The position numbers were made by a program, and so were the translations under genes. Under the pieces are notes generated by a model. That model had not been told where the DNA came from, searched no databases, and saw only the letters and a program-made list of their open reading frames with translations. 64,000 nucleotides of DNA from Nemertoderma westbladi. Lineage: Eukaryota; Xenacoelomorpha; Nemertodermatida; Nemertodermatidae. The first letter of the stretch is position 1; each line of letters begins with the position of its first letter. Positions 45,984 through 57,200 of this stretch are shown piece after piece. Location: NCBI GenBank assembly GCA_032718475.1, contig JAUCBJ010008130.1, positions 1 through 64,000 on the forward strand, read 5' to 3'.

Positions 45984-46470
45984 ATGGACCCAAATCGCCA
46001 AATTATCGGCGAATTACGTAATACGATAGATCTACTGGAATATCCACAACCTGGATCCCCTAACTTTGATACAAATTGGAGCACCCTGATAAACGAGAAT
46101 GTGCGAGTCGTCAAATTCTGCGGGCGAGAGGGACCGGATTCCCGGAATCTACGAGCCCTCCGGTTGTCCGATGCTAGTACGAGACTGAAAAGAACTCGGA
46201 ACGCAAAGGCTACCGGAGGGGATGAGTTGTCATATTGGGAAACGTTTCGGCAAAGCGTCTACAGATCCCGATGTTTGATATACGACAACGAGGGAAATGC
46301 GACGCCCACCTCGAAAGCGATGACGTTGGCGCGATGTCAAAGTTTCGTCGACGACAAGAGTACGTACCTCACACACTGGGGAAACCTGTCGGAGTGTACG
46401 GCGACGCTATGAGAGGAACGTATATCGATCATCCAGAATCGCGACGACTACCAGGAAAAGTACGGGGCGA
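45984..46470 (+). pseudogene. Accessory ORF of the BEL/Pao element, N-terminal part
   Basis: ATG at 45984 (MDPNRQIIGELRNTIDLLEY...) gives 142 codons to a TGA at 46410. The same frame is then open (EERISIIQNRDDYQEKYG) up to the LINE insertion at 46471 and resumes beyond it at 46937. The TGA is most simply a point mutation. The N-terminal region has no recognised domain. It sits where env would be in a retrovirus, but there is no signal peptide or membrane segment, so it is not an envelope gene. Confidence 0.6.
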
Positions 46471-46924
46471 GGAGTTCCAGTACTCCTCTATGGGAGTCCA
46501 TGCTGGGCTCTAACTGCTGAGGACACCAAATCTCTGGATGGCACATTCACAAGAATGCTACGCCGGGTTCATTGTGTCAAGTACAATGCACACATCTCCA
46601 ACCAGACACTATATAACATTGGAGGTGTCTCATTGATTCCCCCAAGCTTGACACTAGAACAAAATCGCCTCCGCTTTGCAGGACATTGCTTTCGCCGTGA
46701 GGACCAGCCAGTGCATAATCTTGTACTTTGGCAGCCTCATGGAGTGAATAAGCATGGTGGACAGCCCATGACTTTCTTGAGACGCATCTTAAAGGACACT
46801 GGCCTTAAAGATGCGCATGATCTAGCAAATGTCATGGGTGATAGGGAGTTGTGGCGGTGCAATTTTGTTGACAAGCCGGCACAGCATTCTTAAAAATGCA
46901 GCTGCAATGCAGCATGCCGATCCT
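46471..46924 (+). mobile_element. 5'-truncated LINE inserted in the accessory ORF
   Basis: A 454-bp copy of the LINE 3' end also found at 22261-22815. It encodes MLRRVHCVKYNAHISN...NRLRFAGHCFRRED...GGQPMTFLRRI...WRCNFVDKPAQHS. It is flanked by a perfect 12-bp duplication AGTACGGGGCGA (46459-46470 and 46925-46936), diagnostic of target-primed insertion. Excision of insert plus one duplicate restores the accessory reading frame. Confidence 0.93.
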
Positions 46925-46936
46925 AGTACGGGGCGA

Positions 46937-47403
46937 AAGAATACGGTCGATCCTTGGTCGTCGTCCTCGGAACCCTGGACGGTTTGGTATTGGTGTGTCG
47001 AATATTCCCGACACCCAGACAGGAAGTGCAGGCAGCCGGAGCGATCTGGGTACTACCTCCGGAAATCCAAAGGATCCTCTTCGACTTCGACGTCATTAAA
47101 ATCGGGTCGGATATAAAGGCGGACGTCCGGAACGACTACGCGAACGCTCCTTTAGGAAGAGATCGACGAGACGACCTCAACGCCCTTAGCCATTGCGTCG
47201 ACACTCAAACGCTATTAGCCTGGTTACGATTCGCCGAGTTCATGCGAGGATTCCGAGAGGTGAGACCGACGAAATCCGGGATCGGCTACCTCGCTGTGCT
47301 AAACGGCGGCATCGACTTCAAACCTCAGAAACTCCGGGATTATAATAAAAAATATGGTGGATACCCGGGATTAGAAATAAAGAGCGAGCGAGAGGGTCGA
47401 TGA
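46937..47403 (+). pseudogene. Accessory ORF, exonuclease-like domain (first part)
   Basis: The frame continues from the N-terminal part (VVVLGTLDGLVLVCRIF... VKIGSD-like IKIGSDIKADVRND ... VDTQTLLAWLRFAEF ... IGYLAVLNGGIDFKPQ). It ends at TGA 47401-47403. The order (start strand, K-x-G-x-x-I-x-x-D, a VDTQ-L strand, then a helix pair) matches the DEDD-type 3'-5' exonuclease fold of WRN/RNase D proteins. The canonical first-motif Asp-x-Glu is not visible (GTLDG instead), so activity may be lost. The likely helix with the last motif continues in the next frame (see 47400-49049). The assignment is by pattern only. Confidence 0.4.
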
Positions 47404-49049
47404 AGGACCTGGAGAGAAAGTGGACGATACACCAAAGGTGGGAGAATCCGGATCGACGGAACTACATCTACATCGTTATGGAATCATACACCGTCGCTAA
47501 GTTTATCTGTAAAACCCTCGATAACCTCATTACGGCGGTTCCTCTTTCCTTCGTCGACTACGACTGGAACGAGGTTATAAACCACGTGTTCAAAGCGGTC
47601 GAGAATATTACACCAGGAGAGACGAAAACACTCGCCGTTATCGATTCCTGGGACGAGAACGGACCTTACAACATCCCTACGATTACCGATCTTCTCGGTG
47701 CTGAGGAGCCTCTGATTTCCTCGGAAGGGGAAGAGCTATGTCTACATGAGGGCGTTCTACTGTCTACCCCAAAGCGACCACTCGAACCGGAAGCTGCATA
47801 CGAACCGGCCGCCAAACGGGTTGCCTCGGCCGAACCTGCGACGGAAGCAGGTGCTTCCACCCCACTCGGCTCCGGTAGCTCTGCGAGGGAGTTAATCACC
47901 ACCTCCGCGTTGAGCGACTTCGGCGATATATGCCAAAGGTTATCCCCATATCCTTTCCCGGGTGGCGAAGACTGGTCTTCGGAGATTCCGAGTACCAGCA
48001 ACCAACGGTCCCGCTCAGCGATACTGGTTGAAAAGGGTCCCAGCGCTGCGCCGACTCCCGACGATCTCTTCGGAATCCCTCCGTCGAAAACCCCGGCACC
48101 TCTTCACCGACCAGCGGTGGTAACTATACCCTCCGTTCCTCAGGATCCTATGCGACTAACCCGTTGGTACGCCGAGCAAACCGAATGGATCCACCGCCAG
48201 AAATGGTCGTCCGAGTTGAGACCGGCAGGACATAAAGAAGGTTATCGGAGCGAGGACCTACTGCACAAAAGCCCAGCCTTCCGCGGGCTACCAGCCACCG
48301 CGAATATTCAGAAGAGTGACCGACGACTCGAGTATTACGTCGGCGTCCCGATTCCGATATTCCCCGGTCGAGAGATGCAGTTGGAGGTGTGCGGTAACTG
48401 CGGTTCAGAGCAGTGCCCACGCGGTAGAAGAAATCGGGTTACCGATTCGTGCCTCCAGCTCCTCGGGATACGTTATTGCCCATACTGCGCGACATCGGGC
48501 CACGACGTTTCCGTCTGTCCGATCCTATATAAACTCTGCACTACGTGCGGTTTCCGTGGACATTCCGCTAGCCCCCGCTGCTATATCAAATGTCCTACCA
48601 AAGATGTTACCGCTATGGGAAATATGGTCATGTTTGAAACATACGCAAACAGCCACATAAGGACCAAAGCGCGGAGAAACGCTGGGAATATCGCGCAGGA
48701 GATGGCGTGCGGGTATTTTTCCTTCCCGGAGCGCCTACATACGACGGCAATGCTACCTTTCCATTACGTGGATCTGTTGCTTAGTGCCGGATTATTCGGC
48801 CCATTCGAAGTCCTTAGACGCTTATACTCATATAAAGAGGAGTTCGGTGACGGAGAGTGGTTCCTTGAGGCTCGCAACTCCGAGTTGGAACGACGAACCG
48901 ATATGATCCCATTGCCATCGAAAGGAAGAGCCGCCAGGAGACAAGCCGAAGCGTTGCTCACGATGGATGTTGACGCTCCCCTACCAGCTCTAGCGATCGA
49001 CGAGAGTCGACGGGCGAAGAGGAGAAAGGCGTATCAGAGAAAGAAATAG
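47400..49049 (+). CDS. Accessory ORF, exonuclease C-terminus and zinc-knuckle protein
   Basis: ATG at 47400 overlaps the previous stop as ATGA. The first 45 residues (LERKWTIHQRWENPDRRNYI, then YIVMESYTVAKFICKTL) look like the last motif of the DEDD exonuclease fold (RW...YI...S/D-Y-A/T-x-A). That suggests the domain was once one reading frame and the overlap is a frameshift or a recoding site. A long Pro/Ser/Ala-rich linker follows (about 100-300). Next are Cys clusters: CGNC..., then two CCHC knuckles (C360-x2-C-x4-H-x4-C and C380-x2-C-x4-H-x5-C), then a possible helical domain, and a basic C-terminus (RRAKRRKAYQRKK) that could be a nuclear localisation or nucleic-acid-binding tail. The frame is intact for 549 codons. 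I do not recognise the whole protein. Confidence 0.6.
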   Translation: MKDLERKWTIHQRWENPDRRNYIYIVMESYTVAKFICKTLDNLITAVPLSFVDYDWNEVINHVFKAVENITPGETKTLAVIDSWDENGPYNIPTITDLLGAEEPLISSEGEELCLHEGVLLSTPKRPLEPEAAYEPAAKRVASAEPATEAGASTPLGSGSSARELITTSALSDFGDICQRLSPYPFPGGEDWSSEIPSTSNQRSRSAILVEKGPSAAPTPDDLFGIPPSKTPAPLHRPAVVTIPSVPQDPMRLTRWYAEQTEWIHRQKWSSELRPAGHKEGYRSEDLLHKSPAFRGLPATANIQKSDRRLEYYVGVPIPIFPGREMQLEVCGNCGSEQCPRGRRNRVTDSCLQLLGIRYCPYCATSGHDVSVCPILYKLCTTCGFRGHSASPRCYIKCPTKDVTAMGNMVMFETYANSHIRTKARRNAGNIAQEMACGYFSFPERLHTTAMLPFHYVDLLLSAGLFGPFEVLRRLYSYKEEFGDGEWFLEARNSELERRTDMIPLPSKGRAARRQAEALLTMDVDAPLPALAIDESRRAKRRKAYQRKK

Positions 49050-49216
49050 TGGACCGGGATACTCTAGGAACATTTATTGAACATTTATTTTTATACATAT
49101 ACATATATGAACTCTAGGCCAAATTAATCAAGACTATGCAATATTAAAAATTTGGGTTTTTTTATATGGAAATGACCTACGCAAACTCAATCTACCGATA
49201 GACCTCACGAAGGTCA

Positions 49217-49227
49217 TTGGGGGGGAC
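49217..49227 (+). promoter_or_regulatory. Polypurine tract
   Basis: A G-rich run (TTGGGGGGGAC) lies directly before the 3' LTR TGTTCGCGG, the expected place for second-strand priming. The 49050-49216 stretch between the accessory stop and this site is AT-rich and non-coding. Confidence 0.75.
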
Positions 49228-50717
49228 TGTTCGCGGTATTTCAACTTTTCATAATGCGAGTTGAATATTTTTTGTATTTATTTAAAATGATTATTCCAAT
49301 ATCACTACTGGGTGCAGGACTATGGGTTTTGGGCACACTCAATGAACTGGGGGCGATTTATGGGCGAACATTGGGGCGACTTACAGGGTACGGGACTCAT
49401 TTCAGGTTTATAAGGGCCAGGGGTGGGAGGCAAAATTAAGCAGTATTCAGGTTTGCCTGAGTACTATTAGGCCTAGCCAACTTCCTGCTGCCTGTAGAGG
49501 TGGATTTGGTAACTCGCTAGGTCTAAAGGACAATGACTGCCCTTAGCAGTCCCTGGCCAACAGCAGTTAATACGAGCCTGAAAAGGAAATCGGAAAGTCT
49601 GCTGCTTGTGTCAGGGATTTGCGACGGAAAACGACAGCCCCCTTAGCCAAGCCGTACTGGTTCTCGATGACTGATCCCTTCGGGGTTCGCGAGGGGTGGG
49701 ACGGACACGCGAAAGGGCGGCCAACTAACAGAGGAAGGGTTTGACGAGGACTGCCCTTAGCGGTCTCTGGTCAACAGCAGTTATTACGAGCCTGAAAAGG
49801 ACATCGGAAAGTCTGCTGCTTGTGCCAGGGATTAGCGACGGGAACCGACGACAGACCCCTTAGCCAAGCCGTACTGGTTCTCGATGATCGTTCCCTTCGG
49901 GGTTCGTGAGGGGTGGGACGGACACGCGACGGGGTCGAAAGACAGAGGACTGGACTCTACTGGCCTACCGACTGTTCGGAGCAGTTTCTCGGCTGCCGAA
50001 GCAACTACGAGCCTGAATAAGGACTCGGAAAGCCTAGGTGGTTGGGTCTCTGCAATGAACCGACGGACCCCTAGCCAAGCCGTACTGGTTCTCAATGATC
50101 GTTCCCTTCGGGGCTTGTGAGGGGTGGGACGGACACACGAACGGGTCCACCGACACGACAGACTCCTAGCCAAGCCGTACTGGTTCTCGATGACCGATCC
50201 CTTCGGGGTTCGAGAGGGGTGGTACGGATACGCGACAGAGTCTACCGACTGGACCGACCCTTAGCCAAGCCGTACTGGTTCTCGATGATCGATCCCTTCG
50301 GGGTTCGGGAGGGGTGGGACGGACACGCGACAGGGTCGACCGACACCGACACTACGGCACCAAGACTAGGACCGAGGGAAAATCTGGGGAACATTAGTTA
50401 GGCTAAAATCTGAGCGAACAGTGGGTAATTAAATAATTTACTGTAGGGATTTATATTGTCGTGTATTATTATTGTGAATAATTTGGTGTATATTGATTTG
50501 GGGAAGCCCAATTTATTCTCAATCAAGGTTCAACTGTAGGGAAGTTACATTAAAGCGTATATCCAACCAATGCAGCTTTTTCTCAACCGCAATCTTGCAT
50601 TTAAGAACATTCCTTCTCCACAATCAATATCCGGTGACTGGCCGGGATTCCGTGGTCTGTAAAATTCCGCCTCCAGCATCGGCGTTTTCCCCCATGGTGT
50701 CGGGAATAACGGCAACA
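49228..50717 (+). repeat. 3' LTR
   Basis: 1490 bp, near-identical to 36231-37719 with scattered substitutions, and the same five internal modules (near 49641, 49858, 50069, 50164 and 50259). It ends AACGGCAACA and is followed by the TATGT duplication. Confidence 0.95.
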
Positions 50718-53700
50718 TATGTCTTTCAAAGTAATTGCAGCATAGGGCCAAAAGTTTCTCTGCATCAGACTTCATGTTTGCTGCAAGAATGATATCATCA
50801 CCATAGCTCACTCCACTGAAAGATTCTGCCTTTATGTGCACACCAAGACCACTGTTATCAATCTCCTTAAAAAAACTAGACATATAGAAATTAAAAAGAA
50901 TTGGGGATAACATCCCGCCTTGTCTTACACCTCTCTCTAAGGGGAATGCTTGACATATCCGTGTTCTAGATGCCAAGAAAGCTGAAGCTGAGCAGTAATG
51001 GTTTCTTAGTGTTTCCAATAGGTTGTGTTCAGTGTTAGCATCCTCTAATTTCCTAATTAACATTGTGTAGTCAATGGTATCAAAAGCTGATGACAAGTCT
51101 AATGATACTATATACATTGATGAACCCTTTTTTGTGAATTCATTTACTAAGTTGTTGACCAGTGCATACGTCATTTCTGTATTGGTTTTTTGTTTATAAC
51201 CCGTCTGCAAGTCATGAGAGTCCAATGGCAATTCAGGGAGTATAAGCATTTCCCAAAGTTGGCGATAACAGCTACAATTGCAATTCCATGATAGCTCTTA
51301 GTTGAAAATTTATCCAGATTCCTGCCCTTATATAATGGCATTAACAGAGACATGCTCAACTTCTTTGGACATTAACAGGAGGCTCTCATAGAATTGAATA
51401 TGTATGCTAAGGCGCTGCAGAGCCCATCAGAGATTCCAAAAAATAAATGTTCTGACTTTAACCAGAAGCAATCAGCAGCTTTTTTCCTGTTTAAATTGCG
51501 GATACCACTTACAATGCATTCTGTGGACAGGATTGATGTGTCGTTTAATGTCTTCGCTTCATGAGACGCTATATTTTCCAACGACTTACCATTTAAGGTG
51601 CTATCCTTGTATGTATCCTCGCAGTGCTGCTTCAGCTTCCTGAACATTTCATCTGTCATTTCCTCCTGGGGAGCACGGTTCTTGGTAAGCTTCCAGAACT
51701 TTACATCATCATCTCTGCAGGACTCTACCAACTCATAATATGATCAGAATACTCAAATTCTACTGAGCTTCATAGCAACTTGATTGTATCTCCTTGTGGC
51801 AGCCCAATAACCTATGTAGGAGACATTAGACGGATCCTTTATACTGCCTTGATTGATCCAGATCTCCTTTGCCCTGTCAACGATACATTTTAGTTTACCA
51901 AGACTGGCATTGTCAGCATGAGATTTCCATCTAGAGTTTACAGATCTTGGTTTCCTATTATCAATAAAGCTGGTTGGAATGTAAACATCGGATGTTTTCC
52001 TCAGGACAGCAATGACTTTATCCAATACAATCTCTGCATCGAGTGGATTTGTAGAATAATTTTTATAGGGCTTGATAAAGGATGATAGCTTATCTGATAC
52101 AACCTTGCGATACTGTTCAAGCTGTTTAGTGGTTGCTTTACTGAAGTATACAATTTTTCTCTTATATGTGCATGTGCAATGAGATGATGCGGTCCAATTA
52201 TCATTCTGTCGTTTGGCTGAAAGACTCAGTGTTGTTCTAACTGGAGTGTAGTCTGAGAGATTACTTGGATCCAATCCAAAGACCATGCTAGATGTTATAT
52301 TTGGAGCAATATCTGGTGATAAAAGAATGTGGTCAATGTAAGAAGATCTTTGCACAACACCATTTGATCTAAAGAAAAAAGTTGAATGTAGTTCATTTGG
52401 AGCAAACCAAACCACCAAACCATGGGGTTATGCTACATTTTGAACAAAGATGTCATCAAAACGGGAGGTTGCAGTGTTGACGTTTCCACTGTCACTACTC
52501 AGACGACCAAGGCTACCATTGATGTCTCCTAAAACAACTACTGGGATGTTTTGAGTTCTATCATCGATCAATGTTGCCAGTCTCACACACTGTTGAATGT
52601 AAGAATCCTTATCAGATGGAAGGTTGCAGTCAGCTGGCATGTAGACAGCCATAAGCGCGATATCCATAATAGTTGGGTGATTCTTTAGTTATACAGCAAT
52701 GATGAGGTCATTAGTTAGTTGTGACTGGGGTGGAATACTGCATCAAATCATCCTGCATTAACAACATGATGCCACCCTGAGGCCGGCCATTATAAAAAGG
52801 GTCTTTCATGGCATCAGCAATTGTTGTGAGAATTTTATAACCACTAAAGGGTTTGTCCTGATTCAAATAAACCCCTGTATCAAGAGGACCTAGCCAGGTC
52901 TCTTGAAGAGCAAGTATGTCGGGCTTATGTCTATCAATTAAGGTCTCGATGTACAGTCTGTTATGCACAAAACCCTTGCAATTTAATGTAAAAATGACTA
53001 TGTCTTCAACCTTTTTGCACTTTGCTGTTCCATCTTTGGAAAAGCTTGATTGTGTTTTGGGAGTCCTATTAATAGTGTTTGCCTGATAGTGTTTGCTTTA
53101 TGGAGTGTTTGTTGCAGGAACAGTGACTTTCTAAAAACGGTTTGTATTGTAGCATGGAGTTTCTAGAAGTACTCGCGTGGTACAGGTGAAACTTCTTTGA
53201 GGGGTGACTTGAATCCATTATTGTTATAGTTCTTTTGTAATGAATCTTTTAGTAGATGCTGATTGAAATGTATCTGGCTATTGCATGATGTAATTGCTTG
53301 AGTGCCCCTCGATTGATGCCACTGTTGATCAGGACTTAGATACTGGCCTGTGTTGTTCTTGAATTAATGATGCCCTTGAATTGTTCTTGTTGGATAAGGT
53401 TTTGATTATTGGTTAGATTGGTCGTATTATTGATGTTGTGTTGGATGTTGTCCAGTGATTGGTGATGATGGCCTTGTTGTCATTGAGAAGACTGAGAGTA
53501 ATGTTGAAAGTTGTTCAAAGGCATTCCCCTATGCACTTGATGGCTGACATAATTGTTAATGGTAGATGGGCCATGCCAGTTGTTTTTTCTTTCCCTGTCA
53601 GGGTCATGTGCAAACCCATGTCTCGTTTCATGAAGAACCTGTGGTGGAAATGATTTAGTGGAAAGTTTATAGTCCTTTTGATTCGTGTGCCTATTCGAGG

Positions 53701-53748
53701 AATATCCAGTAAGCAACCGAGGGTGGACTCTCTATAGCCGAGGGGCAC
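50718..53748 (-). pseudogene. Split minus-strand LINE: 5' region, endonuclease and RT palm
   Basis: Reading leftward: a decayed 5' ORF (53716-53480, VHRGMPLNNFQHYSQSS), then an APE-type endonuclease in shifting frames (LNCKGF...; ALQETWLGP; VVVLGDINGSL; SYIDHILLSPDI; DYTPVRTTL). A linker follows (51731-51372), then RT with LMPLYKGR, motif A DLSSAFDTIDY, motif B GVRQGGMLSPILFNFY and motif C YGDD. The sequence stops being RT at 50717, where the BEL/Pao element begins, and the RT resumes at 36230. Several stops and frameshifts are present. It is an EN-type LINE; the clade is not assigned. Confidence 0.82.
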
Positions 53749-54270
53749 TTGTATAATAACTAATAATCACAAACCCCGTCCTCTTATAATATATAACTCT
53801 GTAGTAGTCAGTAGTAGTAGTAGTAATAGTAGTAGTAGTAGTAGTAGTAGAAGTAGTAAGTAATAGTAAAGGAGATCGGTTTAAACCAAAGTGATAAAGT
53901 AACATTATTATATAACATAATCATATAGACAAAGTAGAATAAGATACAGATTCATAATTATTTTATCAAACTCATGTACTACTTACTTCAATGTGCCAAT
54001 TGTAATAATAATTAAACATATTATTCAGATTAATCTGCGTTTGGCCCTATAAGATATTATACTGACGTATTTTATATTATTATATCCATCCGAGTAAACA
54101 AGAAGTGAAGTAAATGTTTATTATTATAGTTTTAGAAATTGAATGATATACCCAAGATAGTGAAATAGATAATATACCAGAAATTGCGAGTGAACCCAAA
54201 AGTGAAAACTATCTCGTTGAAAACGACAACGTGTAGCCGAATTAACGAACTTGAATAGATTTGATCTCCA
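53749..54270 (+). other. Leader/possible LTR region of the second BEL/Pao element
   Basis: AT-rich, with a (GTA)n microsatellite at about 53807-53856. A TG-starting, AT-rich sequence (TGTATAATAACTAATAATCA, from about 53755) could begin a 5' LTR. No second copy is found in the window, so this is unproven. Confidence 0.35.
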
Positions 54271-57200
54271 ATGGCTAGCGCCAACCGAACGCCATCAACG
54301 AACCATCCATCAGTGGAAACGAGCTCAGACCTCATTGACATAAGGGATGAGCCCAGACGAGTATCAGTCGTGGATGGCAGGATCGAGTCGGGCCGAGAAC
54401 TCGCCCGAACCCCGAGAACGAACCCAACACAAGCGGAGGGCGCCTGGCAACCAACAACGAGCCCAGGCGGTGTGGCACGCTCAATTCCTGGGGCTGCTAG
54501 AGCAAGCATCGGCGCTCGCTTACGCACTAGCAGCTTGGTGGGAACTGGGCAGGGGCCACCCACTCAACCAGAACGAGCTGTCCTCCCAACTCACGAACCT
54601 GAACCGGCCAATATTCGACACGAACCTGAAAGAACCTCGACACAGACAACACGACCCAAAGACCCCCAGATCCAACGATCATCACGATCACAACGAAGTG
54701 CTGTTCTGATTGACCCCCAACAACCAGAGATCCTTAAACGACGATCTCAACGAGCAGAACTGACTCTGTTTGGAACTGTTGAGAACCCAACTGGTGAACT
54801 GCCGGTGGAACCGGAGCTAAGTATACTTTTAAATAAAATAACGGTCTACATAGATCATTTACGTGCGTGCGGAGAGGAACAAAGGGCTGTTGAGATTGAA
54901 GACCGGGTCAAAGCCCAGTGTCAATCTCGAGAGACCCGTTCCAATCCAAACGTTAGGAGGGAACCCAGAGGAACCCAGAGTGAAGATCTGAGGGAGGGAG
55001 ACCCGACCCCAAGCATTATCACCGAGGTGCCACGCGTTGATCCAGAGGATTCTGTGTCCCAGGTGACACCAGACTCCATCTGGGAGAACGTCCCTAGGCA
55101 GAATGATCGTGCTTCAGGGGTCGGATCTATACACTCATCCACGATCAATCGAATGAGAACGAATGCAGGGATTGAACAAGCAAGAATGGAGCTAGCGGAT
55201 GGCATGAGAGAACAAGAGCGTGAGTTAGAGAGAGAAAATAAAAGGAGAGTAAGTGAACGTGAACTGGAAAGAATAGAAAAAGAGGAACGTGAGGAACGTG
55301 AGAAAAGGGAATGTGACAAAAGGGAACGAGAGAGAAGGGAACGAGTACAAAAGATAGCAGATGAGATGGAACGGGATAAAAGGGAAGGTGAGATTGAAAG
55401 GGAACGGGCAAGGGCCAAGAGGGAAATGGTTCGGCTAAATGCAGAACAGTGCATATTACGTATGGAAGAGGAGGCATCTCAACTTGGAATTTCCCAGAGG
55501 GGAAATAAAACCAAGTGTGATTCAATGAATATACTAACTACTGTAGAACCCAATAACCTAACTACTGTAGAACCCAATAACCGAGAAATTGAAAGTAACC
55601 TTCTAGCCATAGAAACACCCCGTTATCCATCACCCGTACGTAGAATATCAGCGCGTACAGTAAAGAAACCTGTTATTACATCAAAACCCGAATATTGTAT
55701 TAGTAGCAGAACACCAGCAATGACAGGGGGCTTTAATAGCACGTTAGGCAACTCTGCTTCAAAGGGCCCCAGAGGGGCTAAGAACCAAACATATAATTTG
55801 GAAAGCCCAACAAATACTGTAAATGCTGCAGTTACCAGCTGTATACATAGAACAGGGCACCATATCGAAACCCCTGTGTCAATCATCCAGTACACTGGTG
55901 ACGAAATGTCAGAACAAGCAGGCATGAATCATAACATTCAGACTGAGGTACCGGTATCGGATTGCAGCAGTAGGCCTAATAGACGGCTGCATTCGACCGG
56001 TCTACCGGTAACACATTCTGCGCCAGTTTGCGGTACACCAGATTACAGCTGCAGTGATCAGCTACATGCGACTGGTCCGCCGCTATCCAATTCTATAGGC
56101 CTACCTGTACGCAGTACTCCAGACTGCACAGCATGCAGTAGGCAGAATCCCGATTATTATTATTTACCGGTATCTAGCCAGAACCATAGGCCTAATGCTA
56201 ATAGTAATACTCAAATACCGGTATCTGAAAGTTTAGATAGGCATAATCTTAATGTACCGGTATCTTATGATTATAGGCCAAGTTATGTAGGCTTACCTAA
56301 CAGCCTGATGCATACCGGTACTGTTAATCATACATGTAGCCCTGCTGATGTAGGTCAAAATCAACATCAGTCTATAGACCACCCTATACCATCCGAATTT
56401 AATCAAAATATCGGTATCCAATATGAACCAAGGTATGGTTATGGGACACCATTGAGCAGTACCGGTAACCCAAGCCATTTAAACCCCAGAGCCGAGGAAT
56501 TTCTACCCGTCCCCATAGGCGAAGTAGGAATGCCAGATGGCCAATATAAATACAAAACCCGTAGCGAAGTGAGTGAAACCCCACAGCAACGGGCAGTAAC
56601 CTTTTCAAATCAAATAAATAATGGACCCGGATTATCAAAAATACCGAGTCTAGCGTACCCATCTATAGGAGCGCAAAGACAACAGAATAAAAATAATACC
56701 GCTGGCTACAATTACACAGGAGAAGCAGCCCCACGTGGACCCCCTTATGTACAAGCAGGAAGGGTCCCTCAATGTTATCAGAGCGGAGGAGAGAGTGAGT
56801 TAAGTCATATGGCGGCAATAACAGACGCCATAAAAGCCAAGCTAGAACTGCCACAGGCTAAACCGTTTACCTTCAGTGGAGAATACCCGGAAGAATATAT
56901 TCAGTTTCGACAGCTATATACCACTGAAATTCTACTGAAACATAACCTGTCAGAAGCACAGAAGATGACCTACCTGATGGTTTACACAACTGGCAAAGCA
57001 AAGGAAGTTGTTAGACAATATGCAGGCCTAACAGATGGTTTGCGACTAGCATGGGAAGCCATTGAAAAGCGATATGGAAATCCTTCACGTATAATGCAGG
57101 CAACAATCAACAAATTGGTCACTAACAAACAAATCACCACGACTGCCGAGTTTAGGGACTTTACAGAAAGGGTAAACAAAGCCCTGGTTGCCTTGAAGGA

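Larger units (their letters stand above)
36231..50717 (+). mobile_element. BEL/Pao LTR retrotransposon with extra 3' coding region (14.5 kb)
   Basis: Two LTRs of 1489 and 1490 bp (both TG...CA, both starting TGT[C/T]CGCGGTATTTC and ending AACGGCAACA), flanked by TATGT, enclose gag-pol with BEL/Pao domain order (gag, CCHC, protease, RT, RNase H, integrase). An unusual 4.6 kb tail follows, coding for an additional protein. The LTRs differ at about 15 positions in their first 400 bp, so the insertion is not recent. It inserted into the RT domain of a minus-strand LINE. It was itself hit by a 454-bp LINE copy. Confidence 0.95.

Noticed and set aside
45984-49049. Envelope gene in the 3' position of the BEL/Pao element
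   Set aside because: No signal peptide, transmembrane segment or furin-like site is visible. CCHC knuckles and a basic tail point to a nucleic-acid-binding protein.
54132-54563. 143-codon minus-strand ORF at the start of the second gag
   Set aside because: Lies antisense to an intact 2613-codon polyprotein; no independent support.
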